A stretch of DNA of 49,855 bases from Stemphylium vesicarium (GCA_004380135.1 QXCR01000188.1:1-49855), one strand, 5' to 3'; counted from the first letter of the stretch, positions 18,937-29,890 are shown. Made by a program: numbers and translations. Notes: generated by a model not told the origin, from the sequence alone.

Positions 18937-19930
18937 ATGTCAACCGAAACCAGCATACCAGAAGTAACCCAAACCGAGCGCCATGGCTACCTCTTCGGAC
19001 ACCCAATCGCGCACTCAATGTCCCCCTTACTACACAAAATTGTCTACGATGGGCTCGGTCTAAACTGGGCGCAATACCCTCTAGAATCTCGCGACATGTC
19101 CCTCTTCCTCGAGCTGATAAAACACCCTCAATTCTACGGCGCCTCGGTAACCATGCCACACAAAGTAGCCATACTCCCCCATCTCGACGGCCTAACAGAA
19201 GAAGGCCGCGACGTCGGCGCCGTAAATACGCTCTTCATCCAGCAAGACGCTGCGACAGGGAAGCGATTATACATGGGCACCAACACGGACGTAATCGGCA
19301 TCCGCGACGCCTTCGCGTACAACGTCGACGCCGCGAAGTTTGAAAACAGGCCTGCGCTCGTTATTGGCGGCGGGGGTGCAGCTAGGAGCGCAGTCTATGC
19401 GTTGAGGAAGTGGATGAAAGCTAGTGCGATTTACCTGGTAAGTTACCATCCCGTCCAACGGGGTATAAGTTGTGGCTAATATCAATCGTAAATGACAGGT
19501 AAACAGAGACGCCGCCGAAGTCTCAGCCGTAATATCTGAATGCACAGCCCGCGGCTACGGCTCCTCGCTCGTCCACGTCTCCTCCCTTACACAAGCCCAA
19601 TCCCTCCCCGGCGTCGGCGCAATCGTCGCCTGTGTGCCAAACTTCACGCCAGCCACACCCCAGGAAATCGAAGCGCGCGCCATTCTCAACTGCTTCTTGC
19701 AAAAAGAGCACAAGGGCGCGCTGCTAGAAATGTGCTACCACCCCACGACGTGGACGGAGATTGCAGAGGTGGGCAAGAATGAAGGGTGGCAGATTGTGCT
19801 GGGGACTGAGGCGCTGATTTATCAGGGACTGGAGCAGGATCGGTATTGGACGGGGAGGGAGGTCAGGGATTTGCCTGTGCAGAAAGTGCAGGAAGCTATT
19901 GCGATGAAGTTGAATGAGGCGAGGTTGTAG
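18937..19930 (+). CDS. qutB: Quinate/shikimate 5-dehydrogenase (QutB / Qa-3 type)
   Basis: Oxidises quinate to 3-dehydroquinate, and shikimate to 3-dehydroshikimate, with NAD+ (family knowledge). Exons 18937-19437 and 19499-19930 give 310 residues; the 61-base intron uses GTAAGT and GACAG. Seen: HSMSPLLH substrate loop (26-33), TMPHK with catalytic Lys76, GAVNTL, NTD at 116-118, and the Rossmann loop GGGGAARSAVYA from 144. The C-terminal part has NRDAAE after the second strand and YQGLEQDRYWTG near the end. It converges on qutG with only 65 bases between stop codons. Confidence 0.95.
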
Positions 19931-19995
19931 ATGGTGTAATGAATGTAAAAGTATTACTTCAAATCCGGCTTCTTTTTCTGTGGAGGGGTTGTTTG

Positions 19996-21115
19996 CTAAG
20001 CTCCTGGGCGCGAGTAATCTAAATTCCGCACTCTTCGCCAGACTTCCCGCACTGTCCTCTCCTGGGTCTGCCGTCCTGTTTCCGTTGCTGAAGGACCTGC
20101 GGGCCTGGGGTTCACCAAAGTTAGCTGGCTAAAATTGTCGTTTTCGGGGCCGCATTTGCACGTACCTGATGGCCAAGTATAGCCGACTCCCCAATCTCAC
20201 TTCCTCAATTGGTGCATTCGCCCAGTCTTCGGGTGGATTCGCCGTTGTAACAAGTCCGCCAGCTTCTTGCAAGATCGCAATACCAGCCGCGACGTCCCAC
20301 TCCCAGCATCCTCCTTCCCACCAGATATCAAACGCGCCCATAGCGATATAGGCCAAATCTAGTGTCGCACTGCCCAGACTCCTGACACCATGTACCATAC
20401 CGCCCCTCCCCTGCCTACCACCGACCTCCGCTGCCATATTGACAAAGCTCTCAATCTTGCGATGCATATTGCCGTCCGGCGTATCCCGTCTATCCTTGCC
20501 CCATTCACACGAGAATATGCATCCACTGGGTGCTTTCTCCGGCATGGGTGGGACGGCGGGTTTCTGGATCAAGGGCAGGCGTTGAGTTTCGTTGAGAAAG
20601 GCCCCGCGACCAGCGCAGGAAGAGAAGAATTGGTTCGTAAAGGGCGCGTATATTACTCCGATGAGGGGCTTGGAGTTGTGTATGAAAGCGATGCTAACGC
20701 AGAACATGGGGAAGAGGTGGATGTAGTTTACTGTTCCGTCGAGTGGGTCAACACACCATGTTGGGTCGCCGTCGATGAGGTAGTCGCGCGAGGAGCCTTT
20801 GCTGTATGATTCCTCGCCAACGAACCTGTGTATGGTCGGCATCCAGTTAAGACGGGTAGTGGTGTTCGCGACTTACTTGTGTGAAGGGTATTTATCTGAG
20901 ATTTGCTTCTTGATAAATGCCTCTACATTTTCGTCTGTCTCTGTCACCAAATCGACAGCATTTTCCTTCTGCACGTGTTCCTTCTCTTCTGTCGTCGCAT
21001 CCCCACCATCAATCCTCAATTGCGCAGCATCCATGAGCATCTTCCCCGCCTGCTTCCCCAAATGTACTGCAAACGCGTAGATTTCATCTAGCTCTTCTCT
21101 CGATAGGTCTGTCAT
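19996..21115 (-). CDS. qutG: Inositol-monophosphatase-like quinate cluster protein (QutG / Qa-x type)
   Basis: Member of the magnesium-dependent phosphatase family; always found in quinate clusters, but its role in quinate use is not settled (family knowledge). Exons 21115-20877, 20825-20166 and 20104-19996 give 335 residues. Seen: VDLVTETDENVE near the start, GEES after the first splice, the metal motif WCVDPLDGTVNYIH, and the second motif WEWDVAAGIAILQEAGG. The last exon is predicted from donor GTACGT at 20165 and acceptor CCCAG, giving the end REVWRRVRNLDYSRPGA. Without that intron the frame would stop early at 20129. Shares a promoter with qutE. Confidence 0.93.
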
Positions 21116-21336
21116 GGTGGTTCTGTGTCTGCTGAGCGTTTACGCACGCCGCTCTTGGAACGCAGGAAAGTGTGTCATATCGCGACCCACGCGCGCCGGA
21201 GCTCATTGCGCCGCCGGTTCTCCTCCGTCTGGAGCCGTACCGGCTATGCACGGTACGAAGGGTCCAGACGAGCTATGCGATGGATGTGGGACGTCATTCG
21301 AGGAGTAGAAGGAAGGAAGGCCGATCATGGTAGTGG

Positions 21337-21352
21337 GGGTAAGGACTTTTCC
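21337..21352. promoter_or_regulatory. Candidate QutA/Qa-1F site (14 of 16)
   Basis: GGGTAAGGACTTTTCC matches GGRTAARYRYTTATCC except at positions 8 and 13. It lies 221 bases upstream of qutG and 188 upstream of qutE, a plausible place for shared activation. Confidence 0.6.
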
Positions 21353-21356
21353 GTTT

Positions 21357-21370
21357 CCGACATATATCGG
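21357..21370. promoter_or_regulatory. CCG-N8-CGG inverted repeat
   Basis: CCGACATATATCGG, four bases after the QutA-like site; a third TCGG follows at 21376. Inverted CGG triplets are the usual target type of zinc-cluster factors, but no specific factor can be named. Confidence 0.4.
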
Positions 21371-21540
21371 AATGTCGGAACATGTGAAGGAGCAGACGCG
21401 TCTCCGCCAACTTTACCATCTGACGGTGTTCGGCGTATAACGTGAATAGGCCGCGAAGGACGTCGGTTGCAAGGTCAGGACAGCTAAAACCTCATTTTGC
21501 AAGCCATTTCCAGTTCCGCTTTCCAGTATCGCCCGCAAAC

Positions 21541-22011
21541 ATGACAAAGTCTATCCTCTTGATCAACGGCCCAAACCTCAACCTCCTCGGCACCCGCGAA
21601 CCTGCAATCTACGGCTCCACCACTCTCTCCGATGTTGTCTCCTCAGCCACACAGCAATGCAACAAGCTTTCTATAACCTTCTCACATACCCAATCAAATC
21701 ACGAGGGTGTGTTAGTGGATCGCATACATGAAGCCCGCGGCAATGTTGACTTTGTGGTGATCAACCCTGGAGCTTTCACTCACACGAGCGTCGCGCTGCG
21801 TGATGCGCTATCGGGTGTTGACATACCCTTCGTTGAGGTACACATCAGTAACATACACAAGAGGGAGACGTTTCGACACCACAGCTATCTGAGCGATAAA
21901 GCCGAGGCGGTAATTTGCGGACTGGGCGTGTTTGGATATGAGGCGGCTATTGAGTACGCCGCGAGATATCTTGAGAAGAAAGAGAAGGAAGACGAAAAGT
22001 CAAAGCTATAG
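21541..22011 (+). CDS. qutE: Catabolic type II 3-dehydroquinase (QutE / Qa-2 type)
   Basis: Dehydrates 3-dehydroquinate to 3-dehydroshikimate in quinate catabolism; a small cytosolic dodecamer in known fungi (family knowledge). 156 residues, no intron, ATG at 21541 just before the conserved LLINGPNLNLLGTREP. Active-site features seen: R19 and Y24 of the flexible lid (TREPAIYG), N75 in INPGAFTHTS, H81, H101 in EVHISN, and R112. The charged Lys/Glu-rich tail is longer than in bacterial enzymes. The frame is open upstream to 21442, but the alignment to the family supports 21541. Confidence 0.96.
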   Translation: MTKSILLINGPNLNLLGTREPAIYGSTTLSDVVSSATQQCNKLSITFSHTQSNHEGVLVDRIHEARGNVDFVVINPGAFTHTSVALRDALSGVDIPFVEVHISNIHKRETFRHHSYLSDKAEAVICGLGVFGYEAAIEYAARYLEKKEKEDEKSKL

Positions 22012-22088
22012 AGGTCCTGGTCAACGAAAATTATGGAAGAACAAAAAATACTATTTTCAGATCCGTTGTAGGGGCATTTCTTCGTACG

Positions 22089-23291
22089 TCAGTCGTTTGT
22101 TCTCGTGAAGCCCTGTTTAATGTCTTGTCTCGCTTCCAAGTACGTCTGCAGCGCAGCAATTGCCGGCAACAGAAGCATCACCACACTTAGAGTTTGTCCA
22201 AACCCCCAAACATTCTCTTCGTCGTCTTGTAGACCGCAGAATATCATTGGATCTTCGGGCGCGGCAAACTTCTGCGTAAGGACTAATGTCGCTGATAGGA
22301 TAGCTAGCAGTATTTGGACTACAAATGCGATTGCTGGGTTAAGGAAGAGATAGAACACTAGAAGGAGACCGAGGCGAGCCGGGCACATTGATCGCACCAG
22401 ATATGTTCGCTTCTCCAGCTTTGAGTCTGTGAGACGACGTACGAGGGCTTGTAGTGAGCTTCCTGAAGAAGAGGGTGGTGATTCGATTCCACGGCCTTCC
22501 GGATCATACAAGATGCAGACTAATGCTGTCGAGAAGCCAATGAGGATGAGGAAGAGTGGTACCAAGAATGACAAGCGCTGTACTCGGCCTTTTGACAGGG
22601 TTGTACCGTACTGATTCACAATGATGGCTGGCGGTAGCGCAATGGCAACGATCATGGAAGTCAGGAGGAAAATCGCGAAGACGACGACAAGCGTGAGACG
22701 GATCTTGGCGATGAGCTTGTACTTTCGGAAGTATTTTCGCAGCGTTATGAGGGCGGCGAGGTGCGAGGATGAAGACAAAGCGCAAATGTAGAGGATAAGG
22801 ACGAAGTGGGCTCCTTGAACTGTAAAGGTATTTTGCGATACCTGAATGCGCACGATCAGTACAAGATAGTAGAAGAGAACGACAACACGTACTTTCACCC
22901 AACCACTTAACAGCACAGCATAACCTGTGATGAGCTGCTGATCGCCAAAGCCAATGATGAGCGGGTCCAGAAAAGGACGCCAGGCATAGTGCTTCCTCCA
23001 CTCGTTCTCCAAGAAGCGCTCGCGGATGTATGTGAGCGGTGCCCGAGGCGTAAAATGACCCTTCGTATCAAAAGCTTGATCGAGGAGCATAGCGAGGACC
23101 GAGGCCAGCGTAGTCATGAAGCTCGCAATGACGAAAGAGAGCACAACCTGCGATGTGTCTATTAGCCGAATGCAAAGAATGGTTGACAGTCTACTTACGC
23201 CAACACCCGCGATGTCTGGCTCGGCTCCATTGGTACAGTTTCCACCGAACGACTCAATGCTATCAAAGGTAACCCACGGTGGTGGTGCCAT
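22089..23291 (-). CDS. Multi-pass fungal membrane protein of unknown function
   Basis: I recognise the general type (fungal plasma-membrane-like protein with an extracellular N-terminus and six or seven helices) but no named function. ATG at 23291. The whole span is one open frame of 400 codons, yet two 51-base stretches look like in-frame introns: 23148-23198 (GTAAGT...TCGCAG) and 22842-22892 (GTACGT...TTCAG). Removing both gives 366 residues and a smoother membrane layout (GYAVLLSGWVKVSQNTF). Hydrophobic segments include VVLSFVIASFMTTLASVLAM, the GYAVLL helix, FVLILYICALSSSSHLAAL, LTLVVVFAIFLLTSMIVAIA, LSFLVPLFLILIGFSTALV and LLLVFYLFLNPAIAFVV. It converges on qutE with 77 bases. Confidence 0.75.
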   Translation of the reverse strand: MAPPPWVTFDSIESFGGNCTNGAEPDIAGVGVSRLSTILCIRLIDTSQVVLSFVIASFMTTLASVLAMLLDQAFDTKGHFTPRAPLTYIRERFLENEWRKHYAWRPFLDPLIIGFGDQQLITGYAVLLSGWVKVRVVVLFYYLVLIVRIQVSQNTFTVQGAHFVLILYICALSSSSHLAALITLRKYFRKYKLIAKIRLTLVVVFAIFLLTSMIVAIALPPAIIVNQYGTTLSKGRVQRLSFLVPLFLILIGFSTALVCILYDPEGRGIESPPSSSGSSLQALVRRLTDSKLEKRTYLVRSMCPARLGLLLVFYLFLNPAIAFVVQILLAILSATLVLTQKFAAPEDPMIFCGLQDDEENVWGFGQTLSVVMLLLPAIAALQTYLEARQDIKQGFTRTND

Positions 23292-23695
23292 GCACTAGTG
23301 AGAATTACTGAACTATTGGCTAGGTTGTAAGGATATAGATCGAGTAGATGAGAATGAGATGGAGTGGTTTCTGGGCCCCCGAGAGGGCATTGTAGTTGTC
23401 CAGAAGGTTGAGGAGAGCGGGAGACTGGTGATGTGTGCGTAGGGCAAGATACAGCTAATTAAGGTGGAGATGAGAGCCGGCTGTGGTTGAAGATGGAGAG
23501 ATGGGTAGGCAAGATCTTACGAAAGTGGGTCGTCCATGTGATGTGCCGTGAGGCAAGAGCGGCGCGGGAAGGAGCGACGACCTAATCAGTTTGGTAGATA
23601 CCGGCATCAAGAAACCCAGTAACTCAAAATTTCTATTGTTAAGTAACGTTCAAGCAGGCTTTGCGGGTATCAAATACAAGTACAGTCTACGTGTT
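23292..23695. other. Intergenic, 404 bases
   Basis: Upstream of the membrane-protein gene and 3' flank of ESF1. Nothing further seen. Confidence 0.4.
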
Positions 23696-25879
23696 TCACT
23701 TCTGCTTGCTCTTCGCCTTGACTCGAGCGGCTAGCTTTTTGATATCATCCTCTCCATCGGCTGCATCTTGCTTTGACTTCTTGATCTCCCGCTCTGCCTC
23801 AGGTTCGTCTCCGTCCTTGCCTTGTTTCCGTTTCTTGCGGCCTTCTTCCAGAAGTGCCTTCATACCCTCAGTCTCCTTGAACCTAGGGTTGGTAGGATCG
23901 ATAGCAAATTCGTGGCTCTCGTATAGCTTCGCGAAACGTGGATCAGTGGTGTCGAGCTTGAAGCTATCTTCCACGACTGGGGCGTTCTTCTTGGCCTTCT
24001 TTCCCTTCTTCTTCTTGGCCTTTTCTGACTTAAGAATCTCATTCATGTCGAAGTGGCGCACCCTTGAGTCGTCCTCATCGGCCATCAGAAGCTCCAGATT
24101 GGCGCGTTCAGCTGCTGTAGCTTGGTCTTGTAACTCTTGCTCGGCCTTCTTCTTAGCCTTCTTAGACTTCTTCGATTCCGTCTTTGTAGCCTTTGCAGCT
24201 TCTTCGGGGTCAGACGCGAAGAATGGGTCGTTGAATGGATCGTCTTCGTTTGCCTCGGCAGGCTCGGCGTCTTCGTGCTCGGCCGGAGCATCGGGGTCTC
24301 TACCGGCCTTCTTGGCCTCCCACCTCTCCTTACGTTTCGCCTTCCTTTCCTTCTCTTTCCGAATGTACTTCTCCATGGTCGTCTCTTGCAGGGGAATATC
24401 GTTCTCGAACACGTCGCCGTTGCCAGCCTCGTTTGATAGACCTCCAGTAAAGGTGATTTGCATCTCGCTGTCGGGCTTTGGAAAGTCGCGATCTTTCTTC
24501 GCGGAGGCCTTCTTCTTCGTCTTTGAAGACTTCCCTGGTGCCTCCAGTCCCAGAGCTGCTCGGAGACTCGCTGCTTTGTCCATCTTGGCTAACTCCTCTT
24601 CGTCCTCGGAGGATGAAGAGGCTTCACCCAGGTATGCCTGCAACTCGTTCTCATCGATTTCCTTGCGCGAGAAAGCACGCTTCTGTACTTCTTTCCTTGT
24701 CGCATCATCAGCATCCCAGGTCAGCTTGACCTTGGAGTGGGTAAGGGCATCGGTGGAGAATTCGTTCGGCTTGTAGCCGTCGGGAAGCTTTGTGCATTCG
24801 TCGTGAGGATCTTGATCAAAGGTGGTACCGTCGGGAACGAATCGCAGGTCGAAGAAGTTGGCGCTCGTCAAGTACTCCTGTCCGTCGAGGTTGTCGTAGA
24901 TGCACTTTGCGGCATTGGCAGAGGAGCATGTGATGACAGCATAGTAGTATCGTAGTCGGTCAAGCTGGTAGGCTCGCAGCTTTGTCGAATCGAATTCCTC
25001 GCCAGTTTCTTCCCCTTGTAGATCCAGCTTGGGGTCGTTGCCACCGTCTGAGTCGGATGCGTCCGAGTCATGATCATCAGCGCCGATGTTGTTTTTGTCC
25101 TTGTTGGCTGTGGAGGCGAAAATCTCACGGGGTGGACCTTCGATTTCCTCTCGCTGTAGGCGCTCCATGCCAAACTCGCTGGGGTATATGACGACGTTTA
25201 GAATCCTTCCGTCGCTCGGCACAAACGAGTTTGCGACGGCCATGATATCGGTGGCCCGGATATTGTCCCAATCCATATTGACGGCGGCCAGACGTGCCGA
25301 AATGTCGCCTGTCGGGACGTCGTTGCCTTCTCCAGCGAGCTCCGTCTGGTCGTCGAGATCGGCCTCGTCCTCTTCTTCGCTTGAACTTTCATCTGAAGAC
25401 GACTCAAGCCCACCGTCTCGGATGGGATCGAAGCCCTGCTGCTCGACTCTCTGCATTTCTTTCATGACGGCCTTGTCGCGCTTCTTGCCTGCTGGGCGCT
25501 CAGGCTCAGACTCCTCATCTTCTTCCTGGTCATCCTCGTCGCTGTCTGCATCGTACAGCCTATCGACGGCCTTCTTGCCAGCGTCCTTGGATATCTTGCG
25601 GCCATACTTGTCGACTGTGGCCTTGTTGTAGAAGTCAGGGTCGCTGCGTAACCGTGAGAACCGTGGATCGAGCTTAGTCTTGGTATGCTTCTTGGACGGC
25701 AGCCGGAACTTGGGGTCAGTTTCGAAGTTTGCGAAGCGCGAGTCGTCTACCAAATATTAACAACCCGCACACACGTCTGACGTCGCGTCGCATGACTTAC
25801 TGGCGGGCGCAGTGGCCTTTTCGGCCTTTTCGGCCTTGTCGGCCTTTTTCGGCAATGGCTGGCGCTTTGGAAGAGGCAT
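23696..25879 (-). CDS. ESF1: Pre-rRNA processing protein ESF1
   Basis: Nucleolar factor needed for early 18S rRNA maturation in the small-subunit processome (family knowledge). Exons 25879-25801 and 25746-23696 with a 54-base intron give 709 residues. Exon 1 is a basic tail rich in Lys-Ala repeats (KADKAEKAEKA); splicing yields PANDSRFANFETDPKFRLPSKK, the family start. Seen: DPRFSRLRSDPDFYNKATVDKYG, long acidic stretches, a folded core (NMDWDNIRATDIMAVANSF and RLQREEIEGPP), and a C-terminal NUC153-type segment (TTDPRFAKLYESHEFAIDP followed by NPRFKETEGM). The Lys/Glu-rich composition creates long open frames on the opposite strand that are not genes. Confidence 0.94.
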
Positions 25880-26214
25880 TGTGAGGTTTGGGCGTGGGTG
25901 AAGGCGACGGGCGCTCTTGCGACGCGCACTCGACAGCTTTGGAACTTTTTCTGCCGGGCGGTGGCGCCTCGGCCGCAACAACGACCCATTGGGTACCGCG
26001 GCGGGGGTCCAGACTACAGATTGGTGCAGGCGCCGATCTGGGGAAGCTCCGTCACCGCGTCATGGCTTGCTGAGAGGGGAAATGCATCACACGACGGATC
26101 CTCGGAAGACGGGGCCTTGTCCTCAACACTTTCTCAAACTCTGAGCACAACTTGACTCTCAATCCAACTTCAATACTCGCATACCATCTCATCAATCCCT
26201 CGACATCACCCACA
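25880..26214. promoter_or_regulatory. Divergent promoter ESF1 / small membrane protein
   Basis: 335 bases between start codons, with no recognised site. Overlapping plus-strand open frames here lack family features. Confidence 0.45.
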
Positions 26215-26518
26215 ATGGCTTACTCCAAGCTTCTCACGTAAGTACAATTACAATGGGCGGTATACGCCAGCTCAAGCTCCGCCTCCTCAAGTACTGGCTG
26301 ACACCGACTTTTGCTCCAGACCCCGCAACATGGCCTTCCTTTCAATTCTCTCCCTTGGTGGTGGCTACTTCACCCTCAAATCACGCACCCTAGCCGACAA
26401 ACAGAGAGTACGCGGTAATGGTGACTACGCCGTCTCGGTGGATAGATCCGGTAGGTCGTGGTCTGGTCTAGCAACCACTTCCAAGTGCTGACTACTAGCA
26501 ACAGGCGGCGGCCTTTGA
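26215..26518 (+). CDS. Small conserved-looking membrane protein, 55 residues
   Basis: Three short exons, 26215-26237, 26320-26450 and 26505-26518, with introns of 82 and 54 bases and clean GTAAGT/CCAG and GTAGGT/ACAG borders. The 168-base coding sequence is exactly in frame to TGA. The protein starts MAYSKLLTPRN, has one hydrophobic segment (MAFLSILSLGGGYFTL), then KSRTLADKQR and a polar tail ending SGGGL. The size and the TPRN-helix-KSR layout resemble small mitochondrial inner-membrane subunits, loosely like the ATP-synthase accessory subunit k/DAPIT, but the match is too weak to name it. Confidence 0.65.
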
Positions 26519-27374
26519 GCACCCAAGAACTTGGGTATACCCTGATCACATCCTTTATGGTACTGGGCGTTTGTAGCAAGGAATTCGACGCCAAGTGTAA
26601 CCTTTCACACGAAAAGCCGGCGTCAGAGCGCATACCCTCAGAAAGAAAGAGTCTTGCGCGAAAATCTTCTCGTAAACGTTGATTGCATGCGGATCCAGAT
26701 GACTTTGTATAGTAAGAAAAAAGAGTAGCAATCCAAAATAGCACACTATGCCCAAGGAAGCCGTTTCACACTCCTTGTTCGGGCGACCCGCATCCGTTGG
26801 TAGCCACAATTGGCCGGCCCACCCGCTTCTAAGAATAACCCGCTCAGCCTCAACCCCCATGACCCAAGAAAATCACGCCAACACACCAGAGTGTTGGAAA
26901 GCCCGCCAGCATTCGAGGCATACTCAATGCCCACGATAATGCGAAACATTTCGACGCCTCTCATGAAACCAGACCTCGCCCAGCAGTTGGGCTTTCTCTC
27001 AGCTGCTCAGCTCAGCCTCTCCGTGCGGCGTTATCGATCCTCACCCATGAAGCCCTGGTCCAATGACATGGACCCATCATCAGCACTGCGTGTAGAAGCT
27101 TTTTTTGAATACGGGTGCGAGAGACCCGCTCGGCCTTACCGCACCGCTGCTGCTTACGGAGGGGGCATCCACCCGCACCATCATGGCGGAGCTGCCACGG
27201 GCAACCAGACCTCTATAGCCTTCCTGAACCATCGTCTCTCGTCCCTAAGCCTGCATGTACACATTTGCATTCCCAACTATCAACATTCGCCACCGCCACG
27301 TTCTCTTTGTCTAACCGTTGCTGATCAATGCTCATCAAGTCGCTTACATTGAGTCCTTGACCCTGCTCCACCTA
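26519..27374. other. Intergenic, about 850 bases
   Basis: Contains the promoter of the gene at 27375. Open frames here (for example 26810-27352) show no coding features I can support. Confidence 0.4.
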
Positions 27375-29700
27375 ATGGCGAACACCATGGGGTATCATCA
27401 CGTTGAGCGATCCATCCCGAGGATGCCGCAACAAGGGAGAGAAACTAGGATGCCGCCTCAAGCAAACATCGTAGCAGCTGCTTGCCGTATACGTCAACTT
27501 TTCGAAAGCAAGAAATTTGTCTACAGTATCATGGGAGGGCTTCAGATGTTTTGCCTGGGCAACGAGCGCGAGGTCTCCGACTTACATATTGCCTACGATG
27601 ATAAGGACTTCAGCCGTATTAGAAAAAAGCTCGAAGCAGATCGGCGGTATGTGGGCAATGTATGTTCGGACGACGTCGACTGACCCTGACAGTGTCCAAC
27701 TTCCGGAAGGCATGAACCCGCTAGTAGCATCGAAGATACTTATTGAGACGGGACCTTCCTACCAAGACATTGGATGTACAAGGTCCGCAACGGTTGAAGT
27801 AAACCTCCTACCACCCGGTTAGTTCTTCTCCGGAATTGTGTTTTACTCATACTAAGTCCCTGTAGGCTCATGTGGAACGCCGCCTAGTGGCTTGCTCAAC
27901 GACAACGTAGTATTGTTGAGCCACAAGGTTGGGGGAGTGCTGAAGACATTCAAAGGACTGAACATGCTGTACCTTGTCAAGACACTGGTGCAGTTCTGCA
28001 AGGTCCGCGACCTCACCTGGAACCCACAGCAGGACATCCTGTTCCTAGTCCAACGCTACGGAGGACAGATTCAGTCAGTTCGGAGCCAACTGGATCAAAA
28101 GGCCATTCATCAAAACTTCCTGCACACACCTTTCTTCGCTGGCTTGTCGTCTGAGGATCAGCGCAGATGCTACCAGATACTGGCAGGGCAGACACCACCA
28201 CCGTCAGCAACCATGAGCCTCCCGGTATCTCACAATAATAAGCTTCACTCACAACCCTACCCAAATGTTCCAAGAACTAGGGTTGTTTCTCAAAACTCAT
28301 CTTTCGCGCCTACAACACAATCATCGCACGGTTTTCAAGGACCCCGACAATTACAAAAGGACAGCCCGTTTCTCAAGCACGCAGCAAACGTGAGCTTACC
28401 CCACATAAACCTCTCTTCAGATCCCCAATCAACTCCCGAAGCCACCGTTTCAGCAAAAGACTCAAGATCAAGATACCGCCCAATGAGCAGTATAAACGGC
28501 AGACGCGTCAGTTCCATGAATCCGCAAGTCAGCGGCGTTTCGTCGACAGAAACGATCAACGGACCAAACTCACATCCCAAGGCCACAGCACAATCGCCAA
28601 ATACCCATCCCATGCCTACCCATCAATTCAATTCTGATACAAGGCTGCGCACGACTTCTCATTCTGCGTTGACCACCTCGAGTATCGCAGCAAAAGATGT
28701 ACGACCAAAGCCGCACGTCGATACCGCAAGAGCGCAGGCGTCCTATCATCCCCGGGAAAGCGACAGCTCTGAAGGCAAGATCCCGTCTCAAAGACCGCAA
28801 CACCAATACCACACGTCGATGTTCGAAATGTCCGCAACGCCAACACAAGCCAACCCCGTGCAAAGACACGGCCCAGCACAGGTCGAGCCAGCATCCAAAT
28901 CATCCACCAGTAGCCTCCACGTCGTAGGCCCCGAAGGCATATACCAACCCCCACCACCGTCTTCAAAGCCCTCGCCCGTCCCCAAACCCAATACCGCACA
29001 AGTACAATCACCGCCCCCGCCCCTATTCGAACTCGCCGCCCCCTCCCCACAGGAAAAAGACATCATAGCCGCCCTCTCCGCCGATATCGACGCCGCAATC
29101 CAAACCAGCAACGACAACCGTCTCGCCTCAACCCCAACCCCAACACCAGTTCAGAACAGCGCAGTGCGCCGTAGACCACTGCATCCACGCGCAGTCTCCG
29201 CACCACTGGCCATGCTACCTGTGAGTTTGATACCGGGGTATGGGGGAGGAGAGGGACCGGTTACACCGCCATCGCACGGCGGAGGAGAGGGGATGCGGTA
29301 TTACACGCCGCCATCCGAGGGCGCAGAAGACCAAACGATGAAGGTGTCGCTGTATGCAGAAGTACCCGTCTCACCGCCGCTTACACCCGCCCCGCTTGCG
29401 GTGTACAAAGCGTATCAACCCACTTCTCAATCGCAATCGCGGTCTATGCCTACCTCTCCGCTGCCACCGGCTGCTCGAATGGTACCTGTGTCGTGCTCGC
29501 CACCTGATAGCGCAAAGGGGGTGGATTCTCAACGGCGGTATGGTGGAGAGGATGCGGAGTATAAGGGGGAAGATATTCTGCAGCAGGTTCAAGCTGAGAT
29601 TGAGAGGAGTTTGGATGCGGGAATTTTGGCCATGGAGTATCGGGCTGAGTTGCCGGAGTTTGAGGATGGGTATGGAAGGGGGTTTGGGGTGGTTAGGTGA
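27375..29700 (+). CDS. Fungal protein with nucleotidyltransferase-like N-terminal region and long disordered tail
   Basis: Three exons, 27375-27646, 27693-27817 and 27866-29700, with introns of 46 and 48 bases, give 743 residues. The first 260 residues look folded: GLQMFCLGNEREVSDLHIAY, then KLEADRRVQLPEG, a strand TRSATVEVNLLPPG, and KTFKGLNMLYLVKTLVQFCK. The layout (Cys-Leu-Gly strand, Asp-x-His, a later Val-Glu-Val-x-Leu strand) resembles the minimal nucleotidyltransferase fold of fungal orphan proteins, but no canonical Gly-Ser motif is visible. From about 300 onward it is Ser/Pro/Gln-rich and low in complexity (PPPPSSKPSPVPKP). Splice joins rebuild RRVQLPEGMNP and PPGSCGTPPSG. Function unknown. 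Confidence 0.8.
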
Positions 29701-29732
29701 TGATTTTGAATAAGAGGATGATTCGATGATAT

Positions 29733-29752
29733 ATAGAGAAAGAGAGAGAGAG
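29733..29752 (+). repeat. GA-rich simple repeat
   Basis: AGAGAAAGAGAGAGAGAGG, a short purine microsatellite in the 3' flank of the preceding gene. Confidence 0.8.
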
Positions 29753-29890
29753 GATGTATACCCCGTTGATGGATAGTAATAACGTTTCATAATCTTCGTT
29801 TCAATAACGGAGAGGCTAGCACCTCGAATACCCAAATATCTACAAAACAACCACATCTCTCAACGTATCCCACTCATTCAATCAGCCATT

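Larger units (their letters stand above)
21116..21540. promoter_or_regulatory. Divergent promoter qutG / qutE
   Basis: 425 bases between start codons, carrying a near-consensus activator palindrome and a CGG-type inverted repeat close together. No gene. Confidence 0.65.

Noticed and set aside
23661..24776. Long plus-strand open frame of 371 codons
   Set aside because: It is antisense to ESF1; the Ser/Phe/Leu-rich product is what the reverse of a Lys/Glu-rich coding strand gives, with no family features.
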